Source: Terriglobia bacterium (GTDB taxonomy: Bacteria; Acidobacteriota; Terriglobia; Terriglobales; Acidobacteriaceae). From it: DNA of 64,000 bases. The stretch spans positions 124,001 to 188,000 of the forward strand of contig JAIQGK010000007.1 in assembly GCA_020072645.1 (NCBI GenBank). The letters run 5' to 3'. The position numbers and the translations under genes are program-made. This document shows positions 26,347 to 35,234 of the stretch, one piece after another. The notes under the pieces were generated by a model that saw nothing but the letters and a program-made list of their open reading frames with translations, was not told the DNA's origin and searched no databases. Positions within the stretch are counted from its first letter, which is position 1, and the number at the start of each line of letters is the position of its first letter.

Positions 26347-27186
26347 CTAGTCCTGGCCCATGATCAGCGGCAGACCATTCTTGGGATTGCCGATCACAAT
26401 AATCTTGGCGTTGGGGCTTTTAGCCAGAGTTTCCGTGGCCTCAATGCCTTTCCACTGCAGTAGCTGCGCGCTGATTCCCTGGGCCACAATCTGCTGGAAG
26501 TCATGAATGCCCTGGGCTTCAATCCTCTTGCGGTCCGCTTCCTGGCGTTCCTTTTGCAGCCGGAAATTCATCGCCAGCGACTCCTGCTCCGCCTGCTGCT
26601 TCGTTTCAATGGATGCCCTTAACGTGTGTGGAAGCTGAATGTCGCGCAAGAGCACGCTTTCCACTATGACTCCCCTTGGCTCCAGCGCGGCCTTCAATCC
26701 AGCTTTGATCTCGTCCTCCACTTCTTTTCGTGAACTTGAATAAAGCGTGTTGGCGGAATGTCCCGCGGTGGTATCGCGAATAGTGGAACGCAGGTTGGGA
26801 TCGATGATGGTGCGAGCGTAGTCCGGTCCCAGCTTGCTGTACACATCTGCAGCACGGCTCTGTTCCAGGTGATAAATAAGAGACGTGTCAATCTCCAGGT
26901 TCAGGCCTTCCATGGACGGCGTGGAGGTGTGCTCCTCCTGCGTTTGTGTCCGCACGGAAAAGACATGGTTGATTTTGAATGGAGAAACAAAATGGGTGCC
27001 TGCCGGCAGCGTTTCACCCGTTACCCTTCCAAAATAAACCAGCACACCCACATTTCCCGGCGGAACATACGCAACGGAAGCCCACAAAAGGATGATGAGG
27101 AACACAAGCCCAGTCCCGACCAGGATGGGAGTGCCGGAAATTGACTTGGGATTTGAGCTGATAATTCTGGGATCGAAGTGTGACAT
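26347..27186 (-). CDS. SPFH/prohibitin-family membrane protein
   Basis: 279 residues. One transmembrane helix near the N-terminus (about 20-40, ILVGTGLVFLIILLWAS) is followed by a Band 7/SPFH domain (VPPGNVGVLVYFGRVTG through IVESVLLRDIQLP) and a Glu/Arg/Gln-rich coiled coil (KQQAEQESLAMNFRLQKE). This is the layout of prohibitin/HflC proteins that assemble into membrane rings and influence FtsH-type proteolysis. AAGGAG lies 9 bases before the ATG. Monocistronic, convergent with the SIMPL gene. Confidence 0.9.
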   Translation of the reverse strand: MSHFDPRIISSNPKSISGTPILVGTGLVFLIILLWASVAYVPPGNVGVLVYFGRVTGETLPAGTHFVSPFKINHVFSVRTQTQEEHTSTPSMEGLNLEIDTSLIYHLEQSRAADVYSKLGPDYARTIIDPNLRSTIRDTTAGHSANTLYSSSRKEVEDEIKAGLKAALEPRGVIVESVLLRDIQLPHTLRASIETKQQAEQESLAMNFRLQKERQEADRKRIEAQGIHDFQQIVAQGISAQLLQWKGIEATETLAKSPNAKIIVIGNPKNGLPLIMGQD

Positions 27187-28087
27187 TCAGGAAAACTCCT
27201 TTTCTTTGTTGCGGTTAGTTAATGCCTCTTGGCGAACGATGGCGATTTCCTGCCGGCGGCATGATTCACAATGGTTCTTTGCAACTTCTTTATAATTTGG
27301 CTGGTGACGGTTCTAAGAATAAGGCCGCTGAGGGATTGCGGCTAAGTAATAATTGGGTGGAAAACGTGGTCTCAGAAAAATCCACAGAGCAATTTTTTCA
27401 GGGGCAGGGAATTACTACCCGCTTTTCCACTGAGCTACTCTGCTAAACCCTTTATTTTCAGTCGCAATTGAATGGCACAGAGGATGCAATAACCCATGCC
27501 AGACGAAGTGGCGCGCATCGGGGCGCTTTCGAATGGATCTAACGGCCAGAGATCCCTCGAAAGTGCCTCGTTGCATTTTGAGCCGGTATGCAGGCGTGAG
27601 GAAGGCGCAGCCGACCGGGAGCCTGCAGGCGAAATCCTGAGCGCCCGGTTTGCGCGAAGGATCTCTGCCTCGAGCGGTACTGCCGGCGCGAGTGAGGCGC
27701 AAGCCGAACGGGAGTCCGCACGCGAAATCCTGAGCGCCGGGTTTGCGCGAAGGATCTCTGCTTTGAGCCGGTGTTCAAGGCGAAGCTGGACCAGTGGCTG
27801 CTGGCGAAATCCTGAATTTGAAATAGCCCTGCCGCTATTGCTGAGCGTCCTGATGCAATCTCCCGACCTGATCTCGCAGCCCATTCCTGTATTTCTCATT
27901 CCTGAAATTCTTAGACACAAGGGTTGCCGCTAATCCCTGCTGTACAATCTCTGCGTTTTGCGAATCGTTTCTCATCGTCTTGCCCTGGACGTGAGACAGC
28001 TTGGTGGGACGGTCCGAACGTACTGGCAGCAGATGGAGCAATTTGGCAGATTGGATTTACAGCAAGTTATCCTAATAAGGACCAACC
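27187..28087. other. 900-bp gap filled with repeats and a tRNA-like remnant
   Basis: Open frames exist on both strands (27435-27920 minus, 27496-27933 plus), but they mirror each other across an imperfect tandem repeat and have repeat-driven composition, so I do not call genes. At 27383-27443 (minus) there is a tRNA-like 5' half containing GTAGCTCAGTGG without a T-arm. Confidence 0.5.
27565..27770. repeat. Tandem repeat of ~93 bp, two and a half imperfect copies
   Basis: The block GCGAAATCCTGAGCGCC followed by GGTTTGCGCGAAGGATCTC recurs 93 bp apart (27629 and 27722), with partial further copies either side. The unit contains the same GATCCTTCG / CTGAGCG words as the dispersed palindromes elsewhere. 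Confidence 0.7.
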
Positions 28088-28669
28088 ATGCCCTGGAAAC
28101 TCTTAGCCGTTGTTGCACTTGCTCTTCTGGCGGCCACCGGTTTGTTATACCGGATGAAAGCCTCGCAGCAGCCTCCACGCTTCGTGCCTGTTCCACCAGA
28201 AAAAGCCATGGAGGTCTATCTCGGTCTCAGAACCCAGGCGTTGACCTCTACATCGGCCAAGATTGGGTTGAAAAATATCGGACCGGACGATCCCTTAGCA
28301 GTCCTCATGGACCTGAATACAGGTGCTCGCAACGTTACGGTCGCCGCTTTTGCTGATGGCGCTGCCAGTATTTACATAAGCAATGGAGGCGGATTTATTG
28401 GAGGTGGCCAAAATTATCCATCAGTTCACCAAGCCGGCCAGAATTTTATCGCCGTGGCGCGCAGGTTTCGTGCCAAGATGCAGAAGACGCAAAATTATCC
28501 CTTGCCCCAAAAAGGCGAGGTTTTCTTCTACCTGATAACTGACAATGGCGTTTACACGGTGAGCGCACCGGAAACGGAATTGAACCGAAGAACGCATGCT
28601 CTTACTGAGTTGTATGCGGCTGGCCAGGAGATCATCACACAATACCGTCTCAACACGCCAAAGCATTGA
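28088..28669 (+). CDS. Membrane-anchored or secreted protein of unknown function
   Basis: 193 residues. An N-terminal hydrophobic helix (PWKLLAVVALALLAATGLLY) acts as an anchor or signal; the rest is soluble. The Gly-rich stretch SNGGGFIGGG around residues 97-108 and the later GEVFFYLITDNGVYTV suggest a beta-rich fold. AAGGA lies 5 bases upstream of the ATG. I do not recognise a family. It ends 17 bp from the convergent small metal-site-like gene. Confidence 0.65.
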   Translation: MPWKLLAVVALALLAATGLLYRMKASQQPPRFVPVPPEKAMEVYLGLRTQALTSTSAKIGLKNIGPDDPLAVLMDLNTGARNVTVAAFADGAASIYISNGGGFIGGGQNYPSVHQAGQNFIAVARRFRAKMQKTQNYPLPQKGEVFFYLITDNGVYTVSAPETELNRRTHALTELYAAGQEIITQYRLNTPKH

Positions 28670-28686
28670 ATCAGGTGGCGTGATTT

Positions 28687-28926
28687 CTAGACGAGCTGAA
28701 CTTTTTCTCGGAGATCGATTCCGGCCCGCCGCAGGATGCCGGCAATCTCGCCATCATTCAACCGTGAAGCATCATACTCAACGCGGATGGTGTGCTCTTT
28801 CTCGTCAAACTTGATCTTGCGCACGCCGTAAACTTCCCAGGCATTGTTCAACGCTTCCATTTCTTTCTCTCCGGGCGGCGTGCCATATTTGAAAACCACA
28901 TCCAGCAGGGTCATCAGGGTCTCCAC
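28687..28926 (-). CDS. Small HMA-like-fold protein without CxxC
   Basis: 79 residues. The secondary-structure pattern and VRKIKFDEKEHTIRVEYDAS ... GEIAGILRRAGI resemble a ferredoxin-like heavy-metal-associated domain, yet the metal-binding CxxC is absent and no Cys is present at all. It starts 57 bp from the CsoR-type operator and is divergent from csoR-copA. A copper-related role would be inference from location. Confidence 0.6.
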   Translation of the reverse strand: METLMTLLDVVFKYGTPPGEKEMEALNNAWEVYGVRKIKFDEKEHTIRVEYDASRLNDGEIAGILRRAGIDLREKVQLV

Positions 28927-28983
28927 TTAAATGTTTTTGGTGACCCTCCAATATATCGCAACCTTGCATCCAGATTTGACCGT

Positions 28984-29002
28984 TATACCCCTAGGGGGTA
29001 TA
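28984..29002. promoter_or_regulatory. CsoR-type operator
   Basis: TATACCCCTAGGGGGTATA is a near-perfect G-tract palindrome of the type bound by CsoR/RcnR repressors. It lies 24 bp before the csoR start, between divergent genes, fitting autorepression of csoR-copA that is relieved by Cu(I). Confidence 0.85.
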
Positions 29003-29025
29003 GTGAGAGGTAAGTCAGGTCCGTT

Positions 29026-29346
29026 ATGAAGAAGCGAAAAGCACAGAAAGAATCGCACCGCGCCATGCCGCGTGAAGCCTGCGCGCGCCAGGATTTGCTG
29101 CTGCGTCTGCGCCGGGTTGAAGGCCAGGTCCGCGGCGTGCAGAAGATGGTGGAAGAAGATCGTTACTGCCCGGACGTGCTGGTACAGATGTCCGCCATTC
29201 ATGAGTCGCTGCGGGCCGTGGAAAGAATCCTGATGAAAGACCATTTGCAGCATTGCGCCACCGAGGCATTGCGCTCCGGCGACGACAAACAGGCGCAGCG
29301 CACTTATAACGAGTTGACAGAACTCTTTTACCGCCACGCCCGCTAG
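29026..29346 (+). CDS. csoR: Copper-sensing repressor CsoR
   Basis: 106 residues of the all-helical CsoR/RcnR (DUF156) family. The Cu(I) triad is exact: C48-x24-H73-x3-C77. The conserved [19 protein letters not shown] helix, split here as [11 protein letters not shown], is present, and DLLLRLRR precedes it. It heads a two-gene operon with copA (14-bp gap) and has its operator just upstream. Binding of Cu(I) would release the promoter. Confidence 0.93.
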   Translation: MKKRKAQKESHRAMPREACARQDLLLRLRRVEGQVRGVQKMVEEDRYCPDVLVQMSAIHESLRAVERILMKDHLQHCATEALRSGDDKQAQRTYNELTELFYRHAR

Positions 29347-29359
29347 AGGCCTCAGGGAC

Positions 29360-31870
29360 ATGAATCCAGAAGGAATAAGTTCGGAAAAAACAGGCAGGAC
29401 GCTCGTCAAAGATCCCGTTTGCCACATGGACGTTGATCCTGCAAGGGCCGCGGGTTCGTCCGAATATAAAAGTCGAACCTACTATTTTTGTAGCCTGGGA
29501 TGCGTGAAGCGCTTCAACGCCGACCCGGAAAAATATCTCGCGCCCAGGCCCGCCGCTCAACTTCCCAAAAGCCAGATGGTGCAGATCGGGGGAATCACGC
29601 CAGCATCAGCCGCTGCTCCCCCGATAACAAAATCTGTACCGGACCAATCAGCCGGGAAGGGAACCGTCACCTATGTTTGCCCCATGGATCCTGAAGTTCG
29701 TGAGCAAAAACCCGGAGCATGTCCCAAGTGCGGCATGGCGCTTGAGCCTGAAACCGTGGAGTACACATGCCCCATGCATCCGGAAATCGTCCGCAGCGGC
29801 CCGGGGAATTGTCCAATCTGTGGAATGGCCCTTGAGCCGCGTGTTGCTGCAGGAATCCATGAAGAAGACGATTCTGAATTGCGCAGCATGCAGAAACGGC
29901 TATGGGTCGGCGTCGCGCTCAGTGTCCCTTTGCTTGCCATCTCCATGGGTGGCATGGCTTCCGGCAGTCCTTTGCACAACCTGCCTGCAGGGTGGATGGC
30001 ATGGCTGCAACTTTTGCTGGCAACACCCGTCGTGCTGTGGGGAGGCTGGCCCTTCTTTCAGCGCGGTTGGGCATCGCTTGTCAATCGCCACCTGAATATG
30101 TTCACGCTCATCGCCATGGGCACCGGCACAGCATATTTCTTCAGCTTGATTGCAACGCTGGCGCCCGGCATTTTTCCTGCTTCTTTTCTTGGCCACGGCG
30201 GGAGGCCAGAAGTCTATTTTGAGTCCGCGGCTATCATCGTTACGTTGGTCTTGCTGGGACAGGTGTTGGAGTTGCGTGCTCGACGGCAGACAAGCTCGGC
30301 CATCAAGGCTTTGCTCAATCTCAATCCTAAAACTGCGCGACGCGTGCGTGCAGATGGATCGGATGAAGAAATCTCTCTTGACCATATCCAGCGTGGCGAC
30401 CGGCTGCGCGTGCGTCCGGGCGACCGTATTCCTGTCGACAGCGTTGTGGAAGAAGGGAATAGTTCGGTCGATGAATCGATGATCACCGGTGAATCGATGC
30501 CAGTGGAAAAATCGCCCGGTATCAAGGTCGTCGGTGGCACAGTGAATCAAACTGGTTCTTTCATCATGCGCGCCGAAAAGCTGGGTTCAGAAACGCTCTT
30601 GGCCCAAATCGTGCGCATGGTGGCTGAAGCCCAACGCAGCCGCGCTCCAATCCAATCGCTGGCCGACAAAGTTTCCGGATATTTTGTGCCTGCCGTCTTG
30701 CTCGTGGCCGTTCTCACCTTCATAGTCTGGGCAATCTGGGGCCCCGAGCCGCGACTTGCCTATGCTCTGGTCAACGCCGTTGCGGTACTCATTATTGCCT
30801 GTCCTTGTGCCCTGGGTCTGGCTACTCCGATGGCTGTGATGGTCGGCACCGGACGCGGCGCGCATGCCGGTGTTCTCGTTAGAAACGCCGCGGCTCTGGA
30901 ACTCATGGAAAAAGTTGACACGCTAGTGCTCGACAAGACCGGCACGCTGACAGAAGGTAAGCCCCGGATGACGTCTATGGCTGCAACTGGTGGCATCTCT
31001 CAAGTCGACCTTCTGCTATTAGTCGCGGCCGTCGAGAAGCTAAGCGAACACGCCGTAGCCGCAGCCATCGTTCGCGAAGCAGAACAACGCCGACTGAAGA
31101 TTCCACAGGTGGCGCAATTCCAGTCCTTCACCGGCCAGGGTGTTACGGGAGAAGTTCTGGGGCGGCAGGTTGTTGTAGGAACACCTGATTTTCTTGTGAG
31201 CCGCGGAATCGACACGCGCTCCATATCCCTGCAAGCTGAAATCTTTAGCCGTCAAGGACAAACAATCGTATTGGCCGCGGTGGACGGTAAAGTTGCCGGC
31301 GTGATCGCCGTTGCCGATCCTATCAAGAGTTCTGCTCGTGAAGCTGTGGCAGCCTTAAAGCGTAGCGGCCTTCGCCTGGTGATGCTCACGGGCGACAATC
31401 GTGCCACGGCGGAAGCTATCGCCAAGGAATTGGGTATTACCGATTTCGAAGCCGAGGTGTTGCCGGAAAAGAAACTGAGTATCGTCAAAAAGCTTCAAAG
31501 CGAAGGCCGCACCGTTGCTATGGCGGGAGATGGAGTCAATGACGCGCCTGCGTTGGCCCAAGCCAATGTCGGTATCGCCATGGGGACCGGTACGGACGTG
31601 GCCATGGAGAGCGGCGACGTCACCCTGATCAAAGGCGACCTCAACGCCCTGATGCGGGCGCGCAATCTCAGTCGCGCTACCATGAGCAATATCCGGCAGA
31701 ACTTGTTTTTCGCGTTTATCTACAATTTGCTTGGCGTGCCGATTGCCGCCGGCGTGTTGTATCCATTTACCGGATTACTACTGCAACCAGTATTCGCCGC
31801 CGCCGCGATGAGCTTTAGTTCAGTATCAGTGATCGCCAATGCTCTGCGTCTGCGTAGAGCCAAGCTTTAA
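29360..31870 (+). CDS. copA: Copper-exporting P1B-type ATPase with YHS and heavy-metal-binding N-terminal domains
   Basis: 836 residues. Residues 17-60 are a YHS domain ([10 protein letters not shown] ... YYFCSLGC), residues about 105-130 and 135-160 are two heavy-metal-binding domains (YVCPMDPEV...[15 protein letters not shown]...CPICGM). Then come eight transmembrane helices with the Cu-transport motif C481-P-C483 ([13 protein letters not shown]), phosphorylation site D525 (DKTGTLT), TGE actuator loop ([14 protein letters not shown]), and [10 protein letters not shown]. There is no classical CxxC HMA domain. Located in the inner membrane; exports Cu(I). Cotranscribed with csoR. Confidence 0.95.
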   Translation: MNPEGISSEKTGRTLVKDPVCHMDVDPARAAGSSEYKSRTYYFCSLGCVKRFNADPEKYLAPRPAAQLPKSQMVQIGGITPASAAAPPITKSVPDQSAGKGTVTYVCPMDPEVREQKPGACPKCGMALEPETVEYTCPMHPEIVRSGPGNCPICGMALEPRVAAGIHEEDDSELRSMQKRLWVGVALSVPLLAISMGGMASGSPLHNLPAGWMAWLQLLLATPVVLWGGWPFFQRGWASLVNRHLNMFTLIAMGTGTAYFFSLIATLAPGIFPASFLGHGGRPEVYFESAAIIVTLVLLGQVLELRARRQTSSAIKALLNLNPKTARRVRADGSDEEISLDHIQRGDRLRVRPGDRIPVDSVVEEGNSSVDESMITGESMPVEKSPGIKVVGGTVNQTGSFIMRAEKLGSETLLAQIVRMVAEAQRSRAPIQSLADKVSGYFVPAVLLVAVLTFIVWAIWGPEPRLAYALVNAVAVLIIACPCALGLATPMAVMVGTGRGAHAGVLVRNAAALELMEKVDTLVLDKTGTLTEGKPRMTSMAATGGISQVDLLLLVAAVEKLSEHAVAAAIVREAEQRRLKIPQVAQFQSFTGQGVTGEVLGRQVVVGTPDFLVSRGIDTRSISLQAEIFSRQGQTIVLAAVDGKVAGVIAVADPIKSSAREAVAALKRSGLRLVMLTGDNRATAEAIAKELGITDFEAEVLPEKKLSIVKKLQSEGRTVAMAGDGVNDAPALAQANVGIAMGTGTDVAMESGDVTLIKGDLNALMRARNLSRATMSNIRQNLFFAFIYNLLGVPIAAGVLYPFTGLLLQPVFAAAAMSFSSVSVIANALRLRRAKL

Positions 31871-31873
31871 CCG

Positions 31874-33334
31874 CTATACCACCTTCAGCTTCCATTTACC
31901 TCTTTTGAAGATGTAAATGCCGATGAGCGAGAGCAGGATCTCGGCCACAAGGATCGCGTAATATGCGCCGTTCGGGCCAACCCCGAATTTCATGCTCAAG
32001 ACATATGCCAGCGGCAGTTGGACGATCCAGTACACAAAAAAATTAATCCACGTTGGCGTCCAGGTATCGCCCGCTCCGTTAAAGGCCTGCACAATCACCT
32101 CGCCGTAGGCCCACAGGACATAGCAACAGCTGATGATGCGCAGACAGCTTGCGCCGTAGCGGACCACCTGCGGATCGTTGCTGAACACACCAACCAATTG
32201 CGGCGCAAAGATCAGGAACCCCAGTGAAACTACCGCCAGAAAGACAGCGTTAATGAAACTCGCGCGCCAGACCGATTGCTCGGCCCGATCTGGCTGCTTC
32301 GCTCCCAGGTTCTGCCCCACCAGCGTTGCCGCCGCCGACCCCAGCCCCCACGAAGGAAGAGTCGAAAAGATCACAATACGGATCGCCACGGTATAACCCG
32401 CGGTGGCCTGGCTGCCAAAAGACTGAATCATGCGCACCATCGCCAGCCAACTCGCCGTGGCTATCAGGAGCTGCAAGACGCCGATCCCAGCAACCTCGAA
32501 GATGTTCCACATCAGCTTTAACTTCAGGCGGATGTGCTTCCGCAAAATGTTGAGGTGCGCGCTGCCCTTGCTGAGCAGGTAGAGCTGGAAAACGATGCCA
32601 ATGCTGCGTCCTATGCTGGTGGAAACCGCGGCACCTGTAACGCCGAGCTTGGGAAATGGTCCAAGACCCCTGATCAGGCAGGGATCGAGGCACAAATTGA
32701 TGAAGTTGGCCAGCCAGAGAACACGCATGGCAATGGCCGCATCTCCAGCCCCGCGAAAGACCGCATTGATGAGGAAAAGCAGAAGAATGATGCCGGAACT
32801 GCTCAACATGATTCGCGTGTAAAGAGACCCAACGCGCACAATCCCCGGACCGGCTCCCATCCAGCGAAGCAATGCGGGCGCGAAGGGAAACGCAATGGCA
32901 AAGATCAGGATTGCGAACCCCAGACCAATCAGGATCGATTGGACAGCGGCTTCCGCAGCGCCATTCTGGTCATGCTCGCCAACGCGACGCGCCACCACAG
33001 CGGTGGTTCCCATGCTTAGCCCGAAAGCTACCGCCATCACGAGCACCAGCATGCCTTCAGTGATGCCAACGGTGGCGGTTGAGTCCGCGCCCAGATGCGC
33101 GACAAAGAAAATATCGACGATGCCGAAGAGCGACTCCATTGCCATCTCCAGCACCATGGGCACGGCCAGCAGTACGATTGCCCTGTCGCTAGAAATGGCG
33201 GTGAAATCCTGCTTGGAGCCGAGAATGGCTTCTTTGATCAGGGCAAACCATCGCGTGGCCCGGGAAGGAACGGAAGTGGTAACAGTTGAACTCAAGAAAA
33301 TCTCCATCAACTGCCGGATGGCAGTCAGCAACAC
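31874..33334 (-). CDS. MATE-family efflux transporter
   Basis: Up to 486 residues with about twelve transmembrane helices in two MatE repeats. Characteristic segments are AVPMVLEMAMESLFGIVDIFFVA and VGQNLGAKQPDRAEQSVWRA, quoted here as MESLFGIVDIFF and VGQNLGAKQPDRAE. MATE proteins expel cationic drugs or metabolites using H+ or Na+. The first ~45 residues are soluble; the start may be ATG 33307 rather than 33334. The stop lies 3 bp from the convergent copA stop. Confidence 0.88.
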   Translation of the reverse strand: MLLTAIRQLMEIFLSSTVTTSVPSRATRWFALIKEAILGSKQDFTAISSDRAIVLLAVPMVLEMAMESLFGIVDIFFVAHLGADSTATVGITEGMLVLVMAVAFGLSMGTTAVVARRVGEHDQNGAAEAAVQSILIGLGFAILIFAIAFPFAPALLRWMGAGPGIVRVGSLYTRIMLSSSGIILLLFLINAVFRGAGDAAIAMRVLWLANFINLCLDPCLIRGLGPFPKLGVTGAAVSTSIGRSIGIVFQLYLLSKGSAHLNILRKHIRLKLKLMWNIFEVAGIGVLQLLIATASWLAMVRMIQSFGSQATAGYTVAIRIVIFSTLPSWGLGSAAATLVGQNLGAKQPDRAEQSVWRASFINAVFLAVVSLGFLIFAPQLVGVFSNDPQVVRYGASCLRIISCCYVLWAYGEVIVQAFNGAGDTWTPTWINFFVYWIVQLPLAYVLSMKFGVGPNGAYYAILVAEILLSLIGIYIFKRGKWKLKVV

Positions 33335-33480
33335 GAACTGAAAACGAGACGATTCCCGCGGCCAGAAGATTGGCGGCGACTAAGGAAAGCGACGATTAGT
33401 AGGAGACTTTCATCGGCGTAGAGCATTTTTTACCACAAAACTCAGGCGGAAATCAAAAAGCATCAATCGTTGTCCTTCTG

Positions 33481-33510
33481 CTTCGCGACCTTCGCGTCCT
33501 TTGCGGTAAA
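33481..33510. repeat. CGCAAAGGACGCGAAGG-type dispersed repeat
   Basis: Reverse-orientation copy (CTTCGCGTCCTTTGCGGTAA) of a ~30-bp repeat with ~9-bp internal periodicity. Other copies lie at 42841-42870, 43468-43495, 43522-43551, 55374-55405 and, diverged, 57034-57063. Confidence 0.75.
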
Positions 33511-33532
33511 ATCCTGCGCGAGGGTCCCACCG

Positions 33533-34555
33533 ATGAAAAGTGTTCTGGCTGTGCTGCTGTGCTCCGCTGCTGCGATCGCGCAAAACTCTGAAGAAGGCAA
33601 GGTTGTCCGCTACGAACTGAAACCCAGCGAACTCAAATACACTTACGCTGCGTCGTACAGTCCGGTCGCGCATCTGAAATCCGGCAATATCCTGGAAACG
33701 AATACCGTCGACTGTTTCGGCAATGCCATCAAGAAGCCGGGCGACACGCTAGACATGGCTCCCGGCGACAATCCTCTCACCGGACCATTCTTCATCGACG
33801 GCGCAGAGCCGGGCGACACACTGGCGGTGAAGTTCCTTGAAATCAAAGTGGACAGCAATCAGGGCATTGGTGCGCTTGCGCCGGGATTTGGCGCGATCAA
33901 TTCCACCAATTACACGCCGATGCTGAATGCGCCCATCAAAGAGAAGATCTGGTTTTATCCCATCGACCACGCCACAAATACCGCTACCTTCCAGGCGCTG
34001 GATTCCAATTACAAGGTGAAGTTCCCCCTGCATCCGTTCTTTGGCTGTATCGGCGTGGCGCCGGCTGGCGGCGAGGCCCGCACCTCCGTGGTGCCGGAAG
34101 CTTTCGGCGGCAACATGGATTCGCCAGAAGCCAGCGTGGGCAACACGGTTTATTTTCCGGTGAATGTTCCCGGAGCAATGCTCTTTCTGGGTGACGGACA
34201 CGCCGCCATGGGCGACGGCGAAATTGCCGGTACCGCCTTAGAAGTTCCTCTGCGAGGGCGCGTGCAGGTGCATGTGATCAAAGGCCAGAAAATCAGCTGG
34301 CCGCGCTTTGAAAATGACGATTACATCATGACCGTCGGCGCTTACCGCCCGCTGGACGATGCTCTGCGCATTGCATTTACGGAATTGGTCGGCTGGATCC
34401 ACACTGACTACGGCCTATCTGAAATGGATGCCTATGAGCTGCTATCAAAAGTCGGGGAAATCCATCTGAACGAAATGGTTGACCCCAACTATGTGATTGT
34501 CGCCAAGGTGAAGAAGAGTTTTCTGCCGAAGCCGAAAGTCGCGGTGGCTAAATAA
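33533..34555 (+). CDS. Exported acetamidase/formamidase family protein
   Basis: 340 residues. It starts with a Sec signal peptide (MKSVLAVLLCSAAAIAQ), then an FmdA/AmdA-family domain (PF03069-type): the N-terminal SPV...SGNILETNTVDCFGN, GPFFIDGAEPGDTLAV, and the central HPFFGCIGVAP...PEAFGGNMD block are typical. The family hydrolyses short-chain amides such as formamide to acid plus ammonia. Cytosolic members lack a signal peptide, so this one probably acts in the periplasm. Start ATG 33533 is set by the signal peptide; the frame open to 33470 runs through a dispersed repeat. Confidence 0.88.
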   Translation: MKSVLAVLLCSAAAIAQNSEEGKVVRYELKPSELKYTYAASYSPVAHLKSGNILETNTVDCFGNAIKKPGDTLDMAPGDNPLTGPFFIDGAEPGDTLAVKFLEIKVDSNQGIGALAPGFGAINSTNYTPMLNAPIKEKIWFYPIDHATNTATFQALDSNYKVKFPLHPFFGCIGVAPAGGEARTSVVPEAFGGNMDSPEASVGNTVYFPVNVPGAMLFLGDGHAAMGDGEIAGTALEVPLRGRVQVHVIKGQKISWPRFENDDYIMTVGAYRPLDDALRIAFTELVGWIHTDYGLSEMDAYELLSKVGEIHLNEMVDPNYVIVAKVKKSFLPKPKVAVAK

Positions 34556-34593
34556 CTGGCAGCATCTCGAAGCTTCGTCTTTTCTGCAATCTC

Positions 34594-34615
34594 GATCCTG
34601 AGCGGAGTCGAAGGG
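34594..34615. repeat. Dispersed palindromic repeat (CCTGAGCGGAGTCGAAGG)
   Basis: Inverse-orientation relative of the element next to tRNA-Leu(UAA), between the amidase and the TlpA-like gene. The 158-bp gap otherwise shows nothing. Confidence 0.6.
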
Positions 34616-34713
34616 GAGAGATCCCTTTGGTCAATAAGAATTTCGAGAACGGCGAAGCATCTCTTGGCAATAGCGATCCCTCACCCGCTCTGCGGGATTT
34701 GGGATTTCAGAAA

Positions 34714-35211
34714 CTATAGCTTCTGCAGGTACTCCACGATCTCCGGGCTGGTCCAGTTCTCCGCGAGCACAAACTTGCGGCGAACCACGCCTTTGCGATC
34801 GATGATAGTCGTTTCCGGATAACCTGTGGCCCCATACAGGTTGTAGCTGTCTTTAGCTGAGTCGAGCACAGTCAGGAAGTCAATACCGTGCTTTTGCAGA
34901 AAGGCGTGGTACTCGTCATTCGTGGCATCTACTGCTACGCCCACCACGGTGATCTTGTCACCCATGCGCTTCTGTAATTGCACCAGGGAAGGCATTTCCG
35001 CGATACAAGGCGCGCAATGCGGCGACCAGAAATTCAATACCACTATCTTGCCCCGGTAGTCATGGAGGGAGACTTTGCGGTCGGTATCCTGCACGGTGAA
35101 ATCCGGGGCCTGTGAGCCGATAAAGCGCAATTTGGGCTGATCATTGCAGCCAACGCAGCCTGCCAAAACTGCCGCCAGAAGGACCGGAATTAGAATTCGA
35201 AAGGGCTTCAC
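34714..35211 (-). CDS. TlpA/ResA-like thiol-disulphide lipoprotein
   Basis: 165 residues. A lipoprotein signal (KPFRILIPVLLAAVLAGC, lipobox LAGC) is followed by a thioredoxin-fold AhpC/TSA-Redoxin domain with active site C-A-P-C in NFWSPHCAPCIAEMPS. TlpA/ResA relatives keep periplasmic thiols reduced, for example during cytochrome c maturation. The start is taken as GTG 35211, where the signal peptide begins; ATG 35253 would overlap the divergent gene. A TATTAT hexamer ends 6 bp before this GTG, so the mRNA may be nearly leaderless. Confidence 0.88.
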   Translation of the reverse strand: MKPFRILIPVLLAAVLAGCVGCNDQPKLRFIGSQAPDFTVQDTDRKVSLHDYRGKIVVLNFWSPHCAPCIAEMPSLVQLQKRMGDKITVVGVAVDATNDEYHAFLQKHGIDFLTVLDSAKDSYNLYGATGYPETTIIDRKGVVRRKFVLAENWTSPEIVEYLQKL

Positions 35212-35216
35212 ACCCT

Positions 35217-35222
35217 TATAAT
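35217..35222 (+). promoter_or_regulatory. Candidate -10 box in a 23-bp divergent promoter
   Basis: TATAAT lies 12 bp before the ATG at 35235. The overlapping reverse-strand hexamer TATTAT lies 6 bp before the GTG of the divergent lipoprotein. No good -35 elements were found. Confidence 0.35.
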
Positions 35223-35234
35223 AACCCGATTCTG

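Noticed and set aside
27435-27933. Two opposite long ORFs of 161 and 145 codons
   Set aside because: They overlap on opposite strands across a repeat whose 93-bp period keeps frames open; no signal, motif or ribosome site supports either.
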